In this document: positions 16,969 to 26,462 of the stretch, piece after piece
How positions within the stretch are numbered: position 1 is the stretch's first letter
How the letters are laid out: every line of letters begins with the position of its first letter
Source of the DNA: CAYLNL01 sp964385175
GTDB taxonomy: Bacteria > Bacteroidota > Bacteroidia > Flavobacteriales > Flavobacteriaceae
Length of the DNA: 64,000 nucleotides
Direction of reading: 5' to 3'
NCBI GenBank assembly: GCA_964385175.1
Contig: CAYLNL010000003.1
Location: forward strand, 186,001-250,000
Notes under the pieces: generated by a model
Told to the model about the DNA's origin: nothing
Seen by the model: only the letters and a program-made list of their open reading frames with translations
The model's database searches: none
Made by a program: the position numbers and the translations under genes

Positions 16969-19722
16969 TTATTCACTACCCTTCTGTACGCCGGCTTCTT
17001 TTTGCATAAATGGAATTGCGGGGTTAAAAATCTCATATAAAAGATTTGTAAGCGCCTGCTCATACCACTCTAAAACAGAAGCATCTATTTGAGTATTTTT
17101 TAGAGCCGTTCTGCCCGGCTTGTCTTTTAGGCAGAAGTTCATAAAGCCCTGTCCCATGTTTTTGAAAGATATAATGCTTGCCTCCATAGGTTTTTGCAGG
17201 CTATATGTTTTTTCATATAGCCAGCTATAGGTAAGGAGTTGAAAAGCCTTATGATAGGGGTAGCTTGCCAGGTTAACGCCGATAGTTACCTGCAATTCCC
17301 GTTGCAGCGCTTTGCCGGTTTTATAATCTAACAAATGTAGCATCCCATTCACTTCTTCCAGGCGGTCTATGGTACCGGTGAGTCTCACTGTTTGAGACAG
17401 TTCCGGGAGTATAAAGGAGGCAGCTACCGGTTGCTCGATAAGGAGAATTTTTACGGCTGTTTTTTTTTGAAGACGCTGTTTCTCCATTTCTAAAAACCGT
17501 TCTATATATCGGCCGGCAATGGCAATAGCAATTCGGTTTTTCCCATTTTCAGCAGGATTTTCGCCATAAAATTGTTTAAATTTATCTAAAATAAGCTCTT
17601 CTACCCGTTTTTCCATCTCTAATAGGGTATTCATTTCCAGGAAAGAACCTTCCAGGGGTTTATAGAGAGTTTCTAAGGTGTAGTGAATAATGATACCCAG
17701 TGTGCGGGCACTCACACTCTCTTCCGTATCTTCGGGAGGCGTAACGGCAAGAAGCGTGCGGTGATAAAAATCTAAGGGGTTGCGAAGGTAGGCAATGAGG
17801 GCAGTAGGCGATATGCCTTTTTCCATAACCATGGCAAGGTCATTTAATAAGCGGGGTGTTTTGGGAACACTTATCGGTTGTACAGAAATAGGCAATACGG
17901 GCGGGCTGGCTATGGTTTCAGAAATGATATGGCGGGTTTGCGGGAACATGCTGAGTTGGAGCAGAAACCTACTTTTTTCGCCACCGCCCATCATATCCAT
18001 TTCCAGGTCATACAGTAAAATCACGGTTTTAGCTCGCTGCAATAGCCGGTAGAAATGATAGCTATATGCGGCATCGCGCTCTACGTGTGTAGGTAACCCA
18101 AAGGCGCGCCTGAGCTCGTAGGGAATAAGGGAAGACTCTTTTTTCCCGGGTGGAAGCAATCCTTCATTCACAGAGGTAATAATAACTCGTTCAAAATCCA
18201 GGCAGCGACTTTCCCATAAACCCATGATAGAGAGTCCATTAAACCCACTTTTGAAATGAATTGTTTCGCTTTTTAGCAGTTGCCGGTAAAGTATTGCAAG
18301 AGCGGGAATTTCTATAGAGTGGGTTTGGGCAATGGCGGCTAACTGGTTGAAGAGGTATTGGAATTGGCTTATATATTCTGGGTAGAGGGGTTGATTTTTA
18401 TATGTTTTTTGCATTCGCTCTAAAATTATCAGAGCTTGTTCAAGGAGTTCCGACGAGCTTGTTGATATTGGCAGGAGTTGTTTTAGAAGGGGTTGAAGCG
18501 CTGCCGGAAATTCTCGCAGGAGTGTTTCAGGGGAATATGAAAATACATTTTTTTCATGTATTTTGCTATTAAAAAGTGCTATTTTAATCCCCCCCGATAC
18601 AATCTGTTGTGTAATGGGGTGATACAGAAGGGTTTGTAATTGACTGGGCTGCCAGCCATCTTGTACTTGTTCTGCCAACGTCCACCAGGCAGTGAAAAAT
18701 GAGGCGAGCGGGGTTTGGTGAAGCGGAAGTTTGCTATAAATATTTACTGGCAGAGTTGATTCGGGAAGGGTATGGAGAAGGGGTAGCAGGAGGGTTTCGT
18801 CTCCCAAAATTATGGCGGTTTTTCCATTGTCTATTGGTTCTTCGCGAAGCAATTTTCCCACATAAGCAGCCTGGGGGTTTTGTTTGGGAACGCCTATAAG
18901 GCGTATATTTTTTTCTGCCCGAAAGTCTCCTGAAAAAGACCGGAAAGGGTGGGTTTTAAAATGCGCCCAGGTTTTGCGATAGTTGCGCAGGAAAAAGCCC
19001 GCTTCGTGGGTTTCGTCCTCTAAAAAACAATTATCTATATCCCAAAAAATTTCATTCCCCTCCTGTTCTAAGAACATTTGTATAAGGCGCTCCTCGGTAC
19101 GGCTCAGGGCATTAAAGCCTATGAAAAAATGGCGGCGAGCGGGGTGTTTAGCCAAATAATCTTCTGCCTGCTCACAGGCTTGCTGGTATGCTAAACCAGG
19201 GTAGGCGCATTTTTTTTGCAGGAGCTGGGTGCGAAAGGCGTGATAATACTCACTCAATTGCTTCCAAAAATGGAGGTAGTTTTCCTGGGCGGTTGTTTTT
19301 TGAGAACCCAAGTCCCACTGCTCTACTTCTTTGAGGCGGGCAAGTTGGGAGAATAATTGGTTTCCATTGATGAATTGACGGTCTATTTCGTCAAAATCGC
19401 GAAGAGCGTCTGCCGCCCAGCGGGCGAATTGCTGGAATGAGAGGGTTTCTCCCTCAGTGGTTTGCATACGGGAGCAGAGCTCATAAAACTCCAGCAATAG
19501 TGCAGCAGGGTTAAGCAGCCTAAACCCTGACATGTTTACGGCAAAGCTTTCCATGTTATTTAGTTCAGGGAGATAGGTTGCCCTGGTTATTTGGCGAGAG
19601 AGTTCTTTTTGCAGAAATACGCCCGCCCGCCAGGTAGGCGTAATGAGCTGTACATCTTCAAAATTCTTTAATGAACGTGAGAGTTCTTCGGCTACAGAAC
19701 CTAAAAAAGTGGGGGTGTTCAT
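16969..19722 (-). CDS. AddB/RexB-like PD-(D/E)XK nuclease subunit
   Basis: 917 residues. The C-terminal nuclease domain is clear: LTGTIDRLEE with the aspartate, then LLDYKTGK (D-x-K) near residue 800, then a long QLLTYSWLYE helix. The upstream region has the inactivated helicase-like features of AddB-type double-strand-break repair subunits (IITSVNEGLLPPGKKESSLIPYELRRAFGLP is typical of that fold). It should act with an AddA/UvrD-like helicase in resecting DNA ends. That partner gene is not next to it, although it is usually adjacent in this phylum. Cytosolic; no signal peptide. Confidence 0.85.
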   Translation of the reverse strand: MNTPTFLGSVAEELSRSLKNFEDVQLITPTWRAGVFLQKELSRQITRATYLPELNNMESFAVNMSGFRLLNPAALLLEFYELCSRMQTTEGETLSFQQFARWAADALRDFDEIDRQFINGNQLFSQLARLKEVEQWDLGSQKTTAQENYLHFWKQLSEYYHAFRTQLLQKKCAYPGLAYQQACEQAEDYLAKHPARRHFFIGFNALSRTEERLIQMFLEQEGNEIFWDIDNCFLEDETHEAGFFLRNYRKTWAHFKTHPFRSFSGDFRAEKNIRLIGVPKQNPQAAYVGKLLREEPIDNGKTAIILGDETLLLPLLHTLPESTLPVNIYSKLPLHQTPLASFFTAWWTLAEQVQDGWQPSQLQTLLYHPITQQIVSGGIKIALFNSKIHEKNVFSYSPETLLREFPAALQPLLKQLLPISTSSSELLEQALIILERMQKTYKNQPLYPEYISQFQYLFNQLAAIAQTHSIEIPALAILYRQLLKSETIHFKSGFNGLSIMGLWESRCLDFERVIITSVNEGLLPPGKKESSLIPYELRRAFGLPTHVERDAAYSYHFYRLLQRAKTVILLYDLEMDMMGGGEKSRFLLQLSMFPQTRHIISETIASPPVLPISVQPISVPKTPRLLNDLAMVMEKGISPTALIAYLRNPLDFYHRTLLAVTPPEDTEESVSARTLGIIIHYTLETLYKPLEGSFLEMNTLLEMEKRVEELILDKFKQFYGENPAENGKNRIAIAIAGRYIERFLEMEKQRLQKKTAVKILLIEQPVAASFILPELSQTVRLTGTIDRLEEVNGMLHLLDYKTGKALQRELQVTIGVNLASYPYHKAFQLLTYSWLYEKTYSLQKPMEASIISFKNMGQGFMNFCLKDKPGRTALKNTQIDASVLEWYEQALTNLLYEIFNPAIPFMQKEAGVQKGSE

Positions 19723-19935
19723 ATTCCCCGTAAAGATAACGAAACAGGGGAAATAGGGGGCGGTTATTAGGCTAACATGGGCTAATTTAACTAAGAATTA
19801 TCGCGGTTCTATTTATCTCACCGTTCCGCTTCCCTCATTCTCAGTATCGTTTGGCTAAGTGAGGGGGTAGTTTTCCTCATTGGTGTTTTTATCGGGGGGC
19901 GGGCTGTTTTATTTTTATAAAAAAAATAACGTACC

Positions 19936-21096
19936 ATGAAAACACAACATGCACTATTGGTTTGGGTAATGGCGCTCTTCATGTCCATTCCCTTTGGGTT
20001 TGAAAAATCGCTGGCAGCAACCAAAATATCAGCGGTAGCGGGCATACCGGGAAAAAAGTATATTAAGGTGGCGCTTTTGTTAGATACAAGTAATAGTATG
20101 GATGGGCTTATTAACCAGGCGAAGGCATATTTATGGGATGTGGTGAATGAGTTGTCATACGCTCGTTGTGGTGGTAAGGCGCCCAATTTGCTCATCGCTT
20201 TGTATGAGTATGGAAATGATGGGCTATCGGAACGGGAGGGATATATGCGGCAGGTTACGGGCTTTACAGAAGATTTGGACGAGTTGTCTGAAAAATTATT
20301 TTCGCTTACTACTAACGGGGGTTCAGAGTTTTGCGGCGCGGTTATTCAAACATCTTTGCGGGAGTTAGATTGGGGGAGGGATGCAGATGATTTGAAGCTT
20401 ATTTTTATCGCCGGGAATGAGCCTTTTACGCAAGGGAGGGTTTCTTATAGCGATGCGGCAAGAGATGCGGTGGAAAAAGGGGTGGTGGTAAATACCATTC
20501 ACTGCGGAGATTATGAAACGGGGGTCCGGGGTATGTGGGCAGATGGGGCTAAACAAGCGCATGGAACGTATATGGCTATTAACCATAACGAGGAAATTGT
20601 GCAGGTAAAAACGCCTTATGATGCTGCTATTCTTCAACTAAACATTCAGCTCAACGGCACTTACATTCCGTATGGGACGCGGGGAGCGCATAAAGCAGAA
20701 ATGCAGGCGGAACAGGATGCTAATGCGGCTTCTGTGAACGCAGAAATAGCGCTGAAAAGAGCGGTGAGCAAGAGCTCGGGCATGTATCAAAACTCAGGTT
20801 GGGACCTGGTAGATGCGGCGAAAGATAAAGGGTTTGAGTATGAAAAACTTAAAAAGGAGGAGCTTCCTAAAGAATTGAAGGGTAAATCTGCTGCTGAACT
20901 AAGGACATATATAGTTGAAAAAACAAAGGAGCGGGAGGCGATACAGACTAAAATCCGCGAATTGAACGAAAAGCGCGATGTTTATATAGCGAAAGAACAG
21001 AAACAGAGCGCTGCTTCTAATAGTCTTGATAAGGCGATGGTGAAGGCTATTAAGGACCAGGCCAAAGCGAAAAATTATACGTGGAGTAAAGAGTAA
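19936..21096 (+). CDS. Secreted von Willebrand factor A domain protein
   Basis: 386 residues with a signal peptide (cleavage near LAA, about residue 29). The VWA domain spans about 40-235: VALLLDTSNSMDG supplies the MIDAS DxSxS, TTNGGSE the threonine, and LIFIAGNEPF the later strand. A metal-dependent adhesion or scaffold role in the periplasm is likely. The C-terminal 130 residues are a charged coiled-coil-like tail (KTKEREAIQTKIRELNEKRD), perhaps for oligomerisation. It stands alone, with no MoxR or BatA-type neighbours. An A-rich leader (TTTTTATAAAAAAAATAA) precedes it. Confidence 0.85.
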   Translation: MKTQHALLVWVMALFMSIPFGFEKSLAATKISAVAGIPGKKYIKVALLLDTSNSMDGLINQAKAYLWDVVNELSYARCGGKAPNLLIALYEYGNDGLSEREGYMRQVTGFTEDLDELSEKLFSLTTNGGSEFCGAVIQTSLRELDWGRDADDLKLIFIAGNEPFTQGRVSYSDAARDAVEKGVVVNTIHCGDYETGVRGMWADGAKQAHGTYMAINHNEEIVQVKTPYDAAILQLNIQLNGTYIPYGTRGAHKAEMQAEQDANAASVNAEIALKRAVSKSSGMYQNSGWDLVDAAKDKGFEYEKLKKEELPKELKGKSAAELRTYIVEKTKEREAIQTKIRELNEKRDVYIAKEQKQSAASNSLDKAMVKAIKDQAKAKNYTWSKE

Positions 21097-21280
21097 GGCA
21101 TATTTGGCGCCCTTCGGCGTGCGCCTCCCCGCTTGTGCTTATTATGCACCTTTTACGAAATGGTTTTTCGCATGGGTGCATAGGGGTACAGGCGCGGGTA
21201 AGAGACAATCAAAATAGTTTTCCCTGGAGTTCTATTTTCAATGAATAGGTTTTTACCGTGATGAGAACTTTTGTTTTCAT

Positions 21281-21307
21281 TGTCATACTGAGCGTAGCGA
21301 AGTATCT
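21281..21307 (+). repeat. 27-base repeat, left copy, flanking GIY-YIG gene
   Basis: Begins TGTCATACTGAGCG and ends GAAGTATCT. The same 27-mer with three substitutions occurs inverted at 21655-21681. This type of motif (TGTCATTCTGAGCG...) is scattered in many Bacteroidota genomes. GAAGTAT at 21299-21305 also pairs with ATACTTC at 21313-21319. Confidence 0.8.
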
Positions 21308-21328
21308 TTACTATACTTCACTGTTTCT

Positions 21329-21640
21329 CTATTGAATTTGTTTATTCAGGAACTCCCACTGAGGATTAAATGCTGAAATTAAAGCCTCTTTCTTTTTTCT
21401 AATCCAACCTTTTATCTGTTTCTCTCTTTCAATGGCATGTTCAATATATTGAAACCTTTCCCAATACAACAAATAATAGGCATTATACTTACCGGCAAAA
21501 TGCTTTTTAGCTGTTTTAGCATCTTGTTCATGTTCATAAAGTCTTCTAACCAGGTCGTTGGTAATACCTGTGTATAATGTGGTTTTATTTATATTGGTTG
21601 TTATGTAAACAAAATAGTTATGGGTTCCTATTGGCTTCAT
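21329..21640 (-). CDS. Small GIY-YIG nuclease (UPF0213/YhbQ type)
   Basis: 103 residues. NYFVYITTN...LYTGITNDLVRR contains the GIY and YIG strands (here YVYI-type and YTG) with the conserved arginine, and the glutamate lies in HAIEREKQIKGW. These small single-domain nucleases are numerous in Bacteroidota. The gene is bracketed by inverted 27-base repeats 21 bases beyond its stop and 15 beyond its start. That suggests the gene and repeats form one mobile or co-spreading unit. No promoter box found. Confidence 0.88.
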   Translation of the reverse strand: MKPIGTHNYFVYITTNINKTTLYTGITNDLVRRLYEHEQDAKTAKKHFAGKYNAYYLLYWERFQYIEHAIEREKQIKGWIRKKKEALISAFNPQWEFLNKQIQ

Positions 21641-21654
21641 AGATGATTTATAAA

Positions 21655-21681
21655 AGATTCTTCGCTTCGCTCAGAATGACA
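21655..21681 (-). repeat. 27-base repeat, right copy (inverted)
   Basis: Reverse complement begins TGTCATTCTGAGCG and ends GAAGAATCT; differs from the left copy at three positions. It lies between the GIY-YIG start and the stop of the DUF488 gene. Confidence 0.8.
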
Positions 21682-21687
21682 GGCATG

Positions 21688-22572
21688 TTAAATATGTTTC
21701 ACTTCATAATCAAATCCGGGAAGTTGTTCGATAGCTTCCGCTAAATGTTTACGGTGGCATTGGCAAATATTAGATTCAAAACAAGTTAATGCTATGCGTT
21801 TATGTTTTGTAAGCAAGTGTAAAATGTGTAGTTGCGAATTTGCTGTTTTGGGCAGGTTGTACTTGCAATACTGAGAGAAAAGTTTATCATAATCATCTTG
21901 TGTGTTCAATTCCTGTCTTTGTTCAGATTGTATGCCAACTTCGGGAATATGCAGATATTCAATATCTAAACTGGCACAATATTTTTTCAACTGGCTTTTG
22001 CTAAATCCGTATTTCATACTTAACGGATTATTCCGAACATCCACTAAAATCTTCACATCATTTTTCAAAAGGCGAACCAAGTATTCTTCTAAAGAAATTC
22101 CTTCGTAACCAATAGTAAAAAGCACTGTTTTATTGCTTTTCGGTTTCACTTTATTTACTTTCTCCAACTCCTCTTTTGTCAAAATACTTTCGGCAGCTTC
22201 ACTCTTAATGGCGTAAAAAGGGTAGTTCAAATACGTATGTTTCATTAAAGCCATTGCACTCATCCTTCCGTAATTGGCTTTTATCTCTTGTAAAAGTTTA
22301 AGGTCAGTTGCTTTCAGTTGTTTCAGGTAATCAGTTTTGTCAATTTTCTCGAAACGCTTTTCATCTTCTTCCAATATTCCTTTACTCACCATCGCCATAA
22401 TATCGGCATTAGCCGAATAAGAAAAACAGCCAAAGCGATAGGGGATAAAGTCGTATTCACTCTTTGCTTGTCTTTGAGTAAACAAGAAAAGCAACTTCTG
22501 TAAGCAGATTTTATCTAATTGTCCATCAAATAGTTGCAATAGGGCGAGTAGTATTTTTCTCCGGTAAAACAC
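21688..22572 (-). CDS. DUF488 protein with extra N-terminal domain
   Basis: 294 residues. The C-terminal half (about 150-294) is DUF488: FTIGYEGISLEEYL, VDVRNNPLS, the tyrosine/cysteine-rich KKYCASLDIEYLHIPE, and CFESNICQCHRKHLAE near the end. The N-terminal 145 residues (LQKLLFLFTQ, YRFGCFSYSANADI) resemble the SocA/DUF4065 class of toxin-antitoxin-linked domains. The fusion, the neighbouring repeat and the AT-rich sequence suggest an acquired defence or stress gene. DUF488 biochemistry is not established. Its start is separated from mutS by 160 bases. Confidence 0.7.
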   Translation of the reverse strand: MFYRRKILLALLQLFDGQLDKICLQKLLFLFTQRQAKSEYDFIPYRFGCFSYSANADIMAMVSKGILEEDEKRFEKIDKTDYLKQLKATDLKLLQEIKANYGRMSAMALMKHTYLNYPFYAIKSEAAESILTKEELEKVNKVKPKSNKTVLFTIGYEGISLEEYLVRLLKNDVKILVDVRNNPLSMKYGFSKSQLKKYCASLDIEYLHIPEVGIQSEQRQELNTQDDYDKLFSQYCKYNLPKTANSQLHILHLLTKHKRIALTCFESNICQCHRKHLAEAIEQLPGFDYEVKHI

Positions 22573-22732
22573 AATGCAAATGTATAATTTAATTAGGTGT
22601 AACTCGCCTTTAACCCTGTTTTAAGAGGCTTATTGTTAAGGGGGCGGCTTTTATTTTGTAGCTGTTTTTTATGGGAAAAGCTTTTTTGAAGGGGTATTTT
22701 GAATTGGGGAAAGTGTAGGGGCAACAATATTC

Positions 22733-25348
22733 TTAGTTAGCGGAAGTCTTCATCAACATGCGTCTTAACTGGTTGAGTTTCATCAGCGCTTCCACGGGCG
22801 TCATAGTATCTATATCTAAGTGTAATAGTTCCTGTTTTATTTCTTCCAGTAACGGGTCATCTAACTGGAAGAAGCTGAGTTGCATATCGTTTTTAGAAGA
22901 TTTTACGGGATGGGTAAGCGCCTGTCCGGAGTGCGATTCTTCCAGCTTTTTCAGGATTTGATTTGCGCGTTCAATAACCAGTTGGGGAATTCCTGCCATT
23001 TTTGCTACATGAATGCCAAAGCTGTGTTCGCTGCCGCCGGGCACTAATTTTCTTAAAAACAATACCTGGTCTTTTGTTTCTCTAACAGAAACATTAAAAT
23101 TTTTAATACGTTCAAAACTGGCTGCCATATCATTTAGCTCATGGTAGTGAGTGGCAAAGAGGGTTTTGGGTTTAGCAGGGTGTTGGTGCAGGTATTCGGC
23201 GGTAGCCCAGGCGATGGAAATGCCATCGTAGGTGCTGGTGCCTCTGCCTATTTCATCTAACAATATTAAACTTCTTTCAGAAAGATTGTTAAGTATAGAG
23301 GCGGTTTCGTTCATTTCTACCATAAAGGTAGATTCGCCCATAGAAATATTATCGCTAGCGCCTACACGGGTAAAGATTTTGTCTACTATACCCATTTGCA
23401 CGGCATCTGCAGGAACGAAACTGCCCATCTGGGCGAGGAGAACAATAAGAGCCGTTTGGCGTAGCAGCGCCGATTTTCCGCTCATGTTCGGCCCAGTAAT
23501 CATTATTATTTGCTGGGTTTCACGGTCTAAGAACACATCGTTGGCAATGTAGGGTTGGCCAATGGGTAGTTGTTTCTCTATTACCGGATGCCTGCCATTT
23601 TTAATATTGAGTTCACAGGAATCGTCTAAGGTGGGGCATACATAGTTATTGTCTGCGGCCAACTGGGCAAACCCGCCCAGGCAATCTAATTGGGCTACCA
23701 GGGCGGCATTGGTTTGCACCTGGGGGATGTAATCGTTTATCCAGGTAACCAGCTGAGAAAATAGCTGCTGCTCTAACTGGAGAATTTTTTCTTCGGCGCC
23801 CACTATTTTAGTTTCATACAGTTTTAATTCCTCGGTAACATAGCGCTCAGCGTTCACTAAGGTTTGTTTACGGGTCCATTCAGGCGGAACTTTATCTTTA
23901 TGGGTGTTGCGCACTTCTATATAATAACCAAAAACGCTGTTGAAATCTATTTTTAGGGAAGGTATCCCGGTATGTTTAGCCTCCCGCTGAAGCATCTCAG
24001 CGAGGTAGGTTTTGCTGTTTTTAAGGAGTTGACGCAATTCATCGAGCTCAACAGAAACGGCGGCGGCAATGACATTTCCCTTAGCTACCTGGACAGGGGC
24101 GTCTTCTGTGAGGGTATCTTTTATTTTAGAACGAAGCAGTTCGCAGTCGTGCCACTTATCGCCCATAACCCTGAGAGATTCATTGGAACTGGCGGCGGCG
24201 AGTATTTTAAGTGGTATAATGGCCTCCAGGGAATTTTTTAGCTGCACTACCTCGCGGGGGTTTATTTTCCCGGTGGCTACTTTAGAGACAAGTCGCTCCA
24301 AATCGCCTATTTGCTTAAGCTGTTGCTGTATAAACTGGAGCGTTTCTTTTTCGGCGAGGAGATGGGCTACTATTTCATGGCGTTTTTGTATGCGGTTTTT
24401 GTTCTTCAGGGGCAATGCCAGCCAACGCTTGAGCAGGCGCCCGCCCATAGGCGAGAGTGTTCTGTCAATTACATCCAGTAAGGTTACGGCTCCGTAGGCT
24501 TGAGATTGGTATAATTCTAAATTTTTTACGGTGAATTTATCCATCCACACATATTCTTCCTCTGCAAGCCGGTTCAGGCGGGCTATGTGTTGCAGCTGAT
24601 GGTGCTGGTTTTCTGAAAGGTAATGAAGAATAGCGCCTGCGGCAATAATGCCTTCGCTAAGGTGGTCAACGCCAAATCCTTTGAGGGAGTTGGTTTTAAA
24701 ATGGCGAATGAGGACATCCTGGGCATATTCATCTTTAAAAATCCAATCATCCAGGTAAAAAGTATGAAAATCGCCCTGAAAGGTATCTGCCAGCTCTTTT
24801 TTGTGCTTTTTAGGAAACAGCACCTCGCTGGGCTGGAAGTTTTGCAAAAGTTTCTCAATATATGGAATGTCTCCCTGGGAGGTGAGGAACTCGCCGGTTG
24901 ATACATCTACAAAGGCTATTCCCAGTTGGGTCTTTCCAAAGGAAAGGGCGCAGAGAAAATTATTAGATTTTGCCTGCAAAAGAGTATCGCTCCAGGCAAT
25001 GCCGGGGGTTACCAGTTCTGTAACGCCTCGTTTTACAATGGTTTTTGTTTGCTTGGGGTCTTCCAGCTGGTCGCAAATGGCAACGCGTTGCCCGGCTTTT
25101 ACCAGTTTGGGTAGGTAGGTGTTGAGGGAATGATGGGGAAAACCCGCCAATTCGGTTCGTTCGCTGCCGTTGTTGCGATGGGTGAGGACAATGCCGAGAA
25201 TCTGGGAGGTTTTTATGGCATCTTCACCAAAAGTTTCATAAAAATCGCCTATCCTGAAAAGTAGCAGCGCATCTGGATACTTACTTTTTATCTGGTGGTA
25301 TTGCCGCATGAGCGGCGTTTGTTTTTCTCCTTTAGATTCAGCGCTCAC
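22733..25348 (-). CDS. mutS: DNA mismatch repair protein MutS
   Basis: 871 residues from a GTG start at 25348. The in-frame ATG at 25456 would add 36 odd residues and overlap the divergent methyltransferase gene, so I prefer GTG (SAESKGEKQTPLMRQY). Domain I has the mismatch-reading Phe-x-Glu in GDFYETFGEDA. The ATPase domain has the Walker A TGPNMSGKSALLRQ, Walker B LILLDEIGRGTSTYDG and the ATHYHELN motif. All are intact, so it should be active. It recognises mismatches and recruits MutL. It is divergent from a SpoU-type methyltransferase, 78 bases away, as often seen in Flavobacteriia. Confidence 0.97.
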   Translation of the reverse strand: MSAESKGEKQTPLMRQYHQIKSKYPDALLLFRIGDFYETFGEDAIKTSQILGIVLTHRNNGSERTELAGFPHHSLNTYLPKLVKAGQRVAICDQLEDPKQTKTIVKRGVTELVTPGIAWSDTLLQAKSNNFLCALSFGKTQLGIAFVDVSTGEFLTSQGDIPYIEKLLQNFQPSEVLFPKKHKKELADTFQGDFHTFYLDDWIFKDEYAQDVLIRHFKTNSLKGFGVDHLSEGIIAAGAILHYLSENQHHQLQHIARLNRLAEEEYVWMDKFTVKNLELYQSQAYGAVTLLDVIDRTLSPMGGRLLKRWLALPLKNKNRIQKRHEIVAHLLAEKETLQFIQQQLKQIGDLERLVSKVATGKINPREVVQLKNSLEAIIPLKILAAASSNESLRVMGDKWHDCELLRSKIKDTLTEDAPVQVAKGNVIAAAVSVELDELRQLLKNSKTYLAEMLQREAKHTGIPSLKIDFNSVFGYYIEVRNTHKDKVPPEWTRKQTLVNAERYVTEELKLYETKIVGAEEKILQLEQQLFSQLVTWINDYIPQVQTNAALVAQLDCLGGFAQLAADNNYVCPTLDDSCELNIKNGRHPVIEKQLPIGQPYIANDVFLDRETQQIIMITGPNMSGKSALLRQTALIVLLAQMGSFVPADAVQMGIVDKIFTRVGASDNISMGESTFMVEMNETASILNNLSERSLILLDEIGRGTSTYDGISIAWATAEYLHQHPAKPKTLFATHYHELNDMAASFERIKNFNVSVRETKDQVLFLRKLVPGGSEHSFGIHVAKMAGIPQLVIERANQILKKLEESHSGQALTHPVKSSKNDMQLSFFQLDDPLLEEIKQELLHLDIDTMTPVEALMKLNQLRRMLMKTSAN

Positions 25349-25366
25349 GAATTGAAGGGTTTGCTT

Positions 25367-25374
25367 TATATTTG
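25367..25374 (+). promoter_or_regulatory. -7 box (TATATTTG) between mutS and the methyltransferase gene
   Basis: Exact TAnnTTTG match on the plus strand, 52 bases before the ATG at 25427. Confidence 0.4.
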
Positions 25375-25426
25375 TGCTTAGAGATGTGGTGCGAATGTAA
25401 GAATTTGCCGTAACGCATACAAGAAA

Positions 25427-25963
25427 ATGCGAAAACTTGCTAATGAAGAACTTCACCGACTATCGGTAGAAGGGTATAAACAAGCAGAAAAAACACCGTT
25501 TATAGTAGTGTTAGATAATGTGCGGAGTTTGCACAACATTGGCTCTATCTTTAGAACGGCTGATGCGTTTTTGATTGAAAAAATATATTTGTGTGGCATT
25601 ACGGCTACACCACCGCATACAGATATACAAAAAACGGCGCTGGGAGCTACGGAAAGTGTGGACTGGGAGTATGTGGCAGATACGGTGGCGTTGATAGAGC
25701 GGTTGAAAAGCCAGGGGATTATACCTGTGGCTATAGAACAGGCAGAGAGTGCCCGGCAGTTAGATGGTTTTTTGCCTGAAAAGGATATGAAATATGCCTT
25801 GATTTTTGGCAATGAGGTGAAGGGGGTGGCACAAGAGGTGGTTTCCCGGTGCAATGAAGTAATAGAAATACCGCAGTATGGCACGAAACACTCTCTTAAT
25901 ATTGCAGTGAGTGCGGGGATTGTTTTGTGGAATTTTTTTTCTAAGTGGCGGCAGCAGGTATGA
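25427..25963 (+). CDS. SpoU/TrmH family RNA 2'-O-methyltransferase
   Basis: 178 residues with the SPOUT knot motifs: motif 1 DNVRSLHNIGSIFRTADAF near residue 32 with the catalytic arginine, motif 2 ALIFGNEVKGV near 125, and motif 3 IPQYGTKHSLNIAVSAGIVLW near 150. It should methylate a ribose in tRNA or rRNA using SAM; the exact target is not readable. It lacks the N-terminal substrate-binding extension of RlmB, so it is closer to TrmL/TrmH size. Divergent from mutS. Confidence 0.93.
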   Translation: MRKLANEELHRLSVEGYKQAEKTPFIVVLDNVRSLHNIGSIFRTADAFLIEKIYLCGITATPPHTDIQKTALGATESVDWEYVADTVALIERLKSQGIIPVAIEQAESARQLDGFLPEKDMKYALIFGNEVKGVAQEVVSRCNEVIEIPQYGTKHSLNIAVSAGIVLWNFFSKWRQQV

Positions 25964-26027
25964 GTAACAGGGGTTTTTTCACTTGAAAAATATATACTCC
26001 TGTGGCGTGGTATAGTTACCGAAGGGG

Positions 26028-26462
26028 TTATCTCATTTGAAATCCAGAATAAAAAAGATAGCTTATTTTACAATCTTCGCAATGAAATGCTAACCTGTCA
26101 ATAGAGTCTTTAAAGGCTTTAAGTTCTGTTCCGGCAATTTCTTTTTTCACCACACTACTTAAATAGGTATAATTGCGAAGAAGCGATGGATAGAGTTGTT
26201 CGGTGGAAGCAATGGCGCCCTTGATAGACTGGGGATAATCTTCGTTTAAACGGTGATGCCAGGCTAATTTGGCTATGCACTCATTAATATTTTGAATGGT
26301 TTTAGTTTTTTCCCGTAGCAATTTTTTAATCTCATTTATAGAATCCAGTAAAAGATTCACATTCTCTTCATCCTCTAATATCCCTTCCACCTCACCAATA
26401 GCCAATATTAGTTGATTTAAAAAAGCGTATTGGTTTGCCGATTCGGTATAGGTATGTTCCAT
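26028..26462 (-). CDS. Unknown soluble helical protein
   Basis: 144 residues from the ATG at 26462 (MEHTYTESANQ). The ATG at 26474 adds only four residues. It looks all-helical, with LLDSINEIKKLLREKTKTIQNI a likely coiled coil. A CEDC pair sits near the C-terminus (HCEDCKISYLF). No signal peptide and no family recognised. Convergent with the methyltransferase gene, 64 bases away. Confidence 0.6.
   Translation of the reverse strand: MEHTYTESANQYAFLNQLILAIGEVEGILEDEENVNLLLDSINEIKKLLREKTKTIQNINECIAKLAWHHRLNEDYPQSIKGAIASTEQLYPSLLRNYTYLSSVVKKEIAGTELKAFKDSIDRLAFHCEDCKISYLFYSGFQMR

Noticed and set aside
21097..21280. Small RNA or riboswitch in the GC-rich gap after the VWA gene
   Set aside because: Hairpins such as GCACC...GGTGC are present, but there is no T run or conserved aptamer pattern; it looks like a diverged repeat.
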